From Rubrivivax sp. (GTDB lineage: Bacteria; Pseudomonadota; Gammaproteobacteria; Burkholderiales; Burkholderiaceae_C), in assembly GCA_027484885.1 (NCBI GenBank), contig JAIXSD010000352.1, forward strand, positions 1-8,695: a stretch of DNA of 8,695 nt, read 5' to 3'. The position numbers and the translations under genes are program-made. The notes under the pieces are model-generated. The model saw nothing but the letters and a program-made list of their open reading frames with translations, was not told where the DNA came from and searched no databases. Below, piece after piece: positions 6,328 to 8,695 of the stretch (within the stretch, counting starts at the first letter, position 1; every line of letters starts with the position of its first letter).

Positions 6328-7029
6328 ATGTCGAGGATTCTTGTTGTCGAAGACGAGTCGGCCATTGCCGAACTTATCTCCATCAATCTGCGCCACTCCG
6401 GGTTTGAAGTGACCCTGGCCAGCAGCGCCGACCAGGCCCAGTACGAAGTCGACCGGGTCTTGCCCGATCTGGTGGTGCTGGACTGGATGCTGCCCGGCCA
6501 GAGCGGCCTGGCCCTGGCGCGCCAGTGGCGCGGCCAGCAGCGCACCAAGGACCTGCCCATCATCATGCTGACCGCCCGCGCCGAGGAGACCGACAAGGTC
6601 TCGGGCCTGGACGCTGGTGCCGATGACTACCTGACCAAGCCTTTCTCGACCAACGAGCTGCTGGCCCGCATCCGCGCCGTGCTGCGCCGCAAGGCGCCCG
6701 AGGCGCTGGATTCGGTGGTGGTGATCGGCGGCCTGAGCCTGGACCCTGGCACCCGCCGCGTCAGCCGCGATGGCGCCGAGGTCAAGCTGGGCCCGACCGA
6801 GTTCCGCCTGCTGCACTTCTTCATGAGCCACCCCGAGCGCGTGCACAGCCGCTCGCAGCTGCTGGACCGGGTCTGGGGCGACCATGTCTTCATCGAAGAA
6901 CGCACCGTGGACGTGCACGTCAAACGCCTGCGCGAAGCGCTGGAACGCGTGCAATGCGCGCGCATGATCGAGACCGTGCGCGGCGCCGGCTACCGCCTGT
7001 CGCAGCAAGCCCAGCCCCTGTCGGCCTGA
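6328..7029 (+). CDS. phoB: Phosphate regulon response regulator PhoB
   Basis: OmpR-family transcription factor that, once phosphorylated by PhoR, binds Pho boxes and activates phosphate-starvation genes. The protein is 233 residues. The receiver domain (about 1-122) has the acidic pair E8/D9, phospho-acceptor D52 in LVVLDWMLPG, switch T82 and conserved K104 in TKPFS. The winged-helix DNA-binding domain (about 130-225) shows LGPTEFRLLHFFMSHPERVHSR, then the recognition region ERTVDVHVKRLREAL and the terminal RGAGYRL. The LDWMLPG and GPTEFRLL motifs fit PhoB better than other OmpR-type regulators. The frame extends upstream to 6193 inside phoU, but the ATG at 6328 gives the normal N-terminus MSRILVVEDE and follows a purine-rich GAAAAGAAGAAG; it is chosen for that reason. 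phoR follows after 31 bases. Confidence 0.96.
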   Translation: MSRILVVEDESAIAELISINLRHSGFEVTLASSADQAQYEVDRVLPDLVVLDWMLPGQSGLALARQWRGQQRTKDLPIIMLTARAEETDKVSGLDAGADDYLTKPFSTNELLARIRAVLRRKAPEALDSVVVIGGLSLDPGTRRVSRDGAEVKLGPTEFRLLHFFMSHPERVHSRSQLLDRVWGDHVFIEERTVDVHVKRLREALERVQCARMIETVRGAGYRLSQQAQPLSA

Positions 7030-7060
7030 TGACGCCGCCCTCGCCCGGAAAGCGCCTTTC

Positions 7061-8383
7061 ATGACGGTGATCGGTTTTCTCCCCCGCCTGGCCTTGGTGG
7101 GTTTGATCGTGTTTGCCGGTGATCTGGCCGGGCGCGGCATCGGCACGCTGACCGGCTACCCTCAGCTGAGCGAATGGCTGGGCGTGGTCAGCGCCATCGT
7201 CGCGCTGCTGCTGATCGACACCTTGCGCATCCGTCGCCTGATGCAGTGGCTGCGCGAAAAGCACCCCGGCGATGCGCCGCGCAGCAGCGGCTACTGGGGC
7301 GACCTGGCCTATCTGATCGAGCGTGCCCTGCGCAAGCGCGACCGGGCCATCGCCCACGAACGCCTGCAGCTGCAGCAGTTCCTCTCGGCCATCGAGGCCT
7401 CGCCCAACGGCGTGCTGATGCTCGACGGCCACGACCATGTCACCTGGTGCAACCGCGTTGCGGCCGATCATTTCGCGCTCGATCCGCAGCGCGATCTGCA
7501 GCAGCGCATCACCAACCTGGTTCGCTACCCCAGCTTCGTCAGCTATCTGCAGGCCGGGCGATTCACCGAGCCGCTCTTGCTGACCAGCTCGCGCGGCTCC
7601 GGCACGCTGTCGGTGATCGTGCGCCCCTACGGCGATGGCCTGCGCCTGGTGCTGAGCCAGGACGTGACCGAACGCGAACGGGCCGAGGCCATGCGCCGCG
7701 ACTTTGTGGCCAATGTCTCGCACGAGATCCGCACGCCCCTGACGGTGCTCAGCGGTTTCATCGAGACCATGAGCTCTCTTCCACTGAGCGAACCCGAACG
7801 CCGCCGCGTGCTGACCCTGATGGGCCAGCAGACCGAGCGCATGCTGAGCCTGGTCAGCGATCTGCTGACCCTGGCCCAGCTCGAAGGCAGCCCGCGCCCA
7901 GGCTCGGACCGCTGGATCGCCCTGGCACCGCTGTTCCAGCGCCTGGGCACCGATGCCAAGGCCTTGTCCAACGGCCGGCATCAGCTCAAGGTCGGCGAGG
8001 TCGGCGCGCTGGAGCTGGCGGGCGTCGAGACCGAGCTGATCAGCGCCATCAGCAATCTGCTCAGCAATGCCGTGCGTTACACCCCCGAGGGTGGCGAGAT
8101 CGAATTGAACTGGCGCCTGGCCGCCGACGGCCACGGTGAAATCTCGGTCACCGACACCGGCCCCGGCATCGCCCGCGAGCACCTGCCGCGACTGACCGAG
8201 CGCTTCTACCGTGTCGACGGCAGCCGCAACCGCGAAACCGGCGGCACCGGCCTGGGCCTGTCCATCGTCAAGCATGTGATGCAGCGCCACGGTGGCGAGC
8301 TGCAGGTGCAGAGCGAAGTGGGACAGGGCAGCCGCTTCACCCTGCTGCTGCCGCCTTCACGGGTGCGCCAAGCCCAGCCCTGA
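7061..8383 (+). CDS. phoR: Phosphate regulon sensor histidine kinase PhoR
   Basis: Inner-membrane histidine kinase that phosphorylates PhoB in phosphate starvation and dephosphorylates it in plenty. Its 440 residues compare with 431 in E. coli. Two hydrophobic segments at about 4-25 and 37-54 enclose only a short loop, so there is no large periplasmic sensor domain, as expected for a kinase that reads the Pst/PhoU state. A basic linker follows, then a PAS-like domain at about 100-205, the dimerisation/phosphotransfer domain with H221 in the H-box [13 protein letters not shown], and the ATPase domain with N336 in [14 protein letters not shown], the G1 box DTGPGI (365-370), the F-box RFYRVD (381-386) and the G2 box [10 protein letters not shown]. 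All catalytic motifs are intact. The ATG at 7061 has GGAA ten bases upstream, a moderate ribosome binding site. Confidence 0.95.
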   Translation: MTVIGFLPRLALVGLIVFAGDLAGRGIGTLTGYPQLSEWLGVVSAIVALLLIDTLRIRRLMQWLREKHPGDAPRSSGYWGDLAYLIERALRKRDRAIAHERLQLQQFLSAIEASPNGVLMLDGHDHVTWCNRVAADHFALDPQRDLQQRITNLVRYPSFVSYLQAGRFTEPLLLTSSRGSGTLSVIVRPYGDGLRLVLSQDVTERERAEAMRRDFVANVSHEIRTPLTVLSGFIETMSSLPLSEPERRRVLTLMGQQTERMLSLVSDLLTLAQLEGSPRPGSDRWIALAPLFQRLGTDAKALSNGRHQLKVGEVGALELAGVETELISAISNLLSNAVRYTPEGGEIELNWRLAADGHGEISVTDTGPGIAREHLPRLTERFYRVDGSRNRETGGTGLGLSIVKHVMQRHGGELQVQSEVGQGSRFTLLLPPSRVRQAQP

Positions 8384-8408
8384 GTCCAGACAAGCGCCTT
8401 CATCCCAA

Positions 8409-8444
8409 GCAGGGCCGGCAGACGCGTTAAGCTGCCGGCCCTGC
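8409..8444 (+). terminator. Perfect 13-bp inverted repeat after phoR, likely terminator
   Basis: GCAGGGCCGGCAG (8409-8421) is exactly complementary to CTGCCGGCCCTGC (8432-8444) around the 10-base loop ACGCGTTAAG. It starts 25 bases after the phoR stop. The tail GTCCGTTTG has only one TTT, and the minus-strand side has no T-run either, so it is not a textbook intrinsic terminator. Its strength and position make it the probable end of the pst-pho transcripts. The remaining part of the 124-base gap before xthA shows no clear promoter. Confidence 0.6.
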
Positions 8445-8507
8445 GTCCGTTTGCCCCGCTGCGGCGCCTTGCCTCTTGTCCCCGATCCCTGCTCTGGAGC
8501 CCTGCCC

Positions 8508-8695
8508 ATGAAATTCGCCACCTGGAACGTCAACTCCCTGGCCGTTCGCCTGCCCCAGGTGCTGGACTGGCTGGCAGCCAACCCGGTCGATGGCCTGGTG
8601 CTGCAGGAAACGAAACTGACCGATGACAAGTTCCCGCAGGCGGACTTCGAAGCCGCGGGCTGGCAGGTGCAGTTCTTCGGCCAGAAGACCTACAA
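8508..8695 (+). CDS. xthA: Exodeoxyribonuclease III (3' end missing)
   Basis: N-terminal 62 residues of an exonuclease III family enzyme, a Mg-dependent AP endonuclease and 3'-5' exonuclease of base-excision repair. The start [17 protein letters not shown] matches the family: N7 corresponds to the active-site asparagine and E34 in VLQETKL to the metal-binding glutamate. The later spacing to DDKFP and FFGQKTY also fits E. coli XthA. The ATG at 8508 has GGAG at 8496-8499, eight bases upstream. The gene is cut by the window edge, so the catalytic Asp and His residues cannot be checked. It is separated from phoR by the inverted repeat and is probably transcribed on its own. Other members of the exonuclease III/AP-endonuclease family are possible. 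Confidence 0.92.
   Translation, partial: MKFATWNVNSLAVRLPQVLDWLAANPVDGLVLQETKLTDDKFPQADFEAAGWQVQFFGQKTY

Noticed and set aside
6920..8290. 456-codon open frame on the minus strand opposite phoR
   Set aside because: Low-information Ala/Gln/Gly/His-rich translation opposite a complete histidine kinase.

Overview
The window comes from a high-GC bacterium, most likely a betaproteobacterium of the Burkholderiales. This placement is an inference from strong G/C preference at third codon positions and from the gene order pstC-pstA-pstB-phoU-phoB-phoR-xthA; no marker gene is present to prove it. All supported genes are on the + strand and are tightly packed.

Layout. Positions 1-554 hold the 3' end of a gene I cannot name: an Ala/Pro-rich linker followed by two copies of a roughly 60-residue module. 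A 106-base gap follows, with no recognisable Pho box but with a strong hairpin that has the form of a Rho-independent terminator for the opposite strand. Then come the high-affinity phosphate transporter genes pstC (661-2919), pstA (2936-4591) and pstB (4654-5502), the signalling adaptor phoU (5586-6299), the response regulator phoB (6328-7029) and its sensor kinase phoR (7061-8383). A perfect 13-bp inverted repeat closes this set. The window ends inside xthA (exodeoxyribonuclease III), which starts at 8508.

How the genes work together. PstC and PstA form the membrane channel and PstB the ATPase of the Pst phosphate importer. PhoU links the state of the transporter to PhoR, which controls PhoB by phosphorylation; PhoB-P activates the phosphate-starvation regulon. 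The phosphate-binding protein PstS is not encoded in the window.

Most notable points. Both permeases are about twice the length of the E. coli proteins. In each, the extra length lies in the predicted periplasmic loop between the first and second membrane segments: a beta-propeller-like region of about 380 residues in PstC and a charged, coiled-coil-containing region of about 255 residues in PstA. Smaller points are a 12-bp perfect tandem repeat that also encodes part of a possible 15-codon ORF between pstA and pstB, the minus-strand terminator before pstC, and the two-module protein in the place where pstS might be expected. I see no mobile element, CRISPR array, rRNA or tRNA. The window is best read as a conserved Pho locus with unusual permeases, not as a wholly new system.
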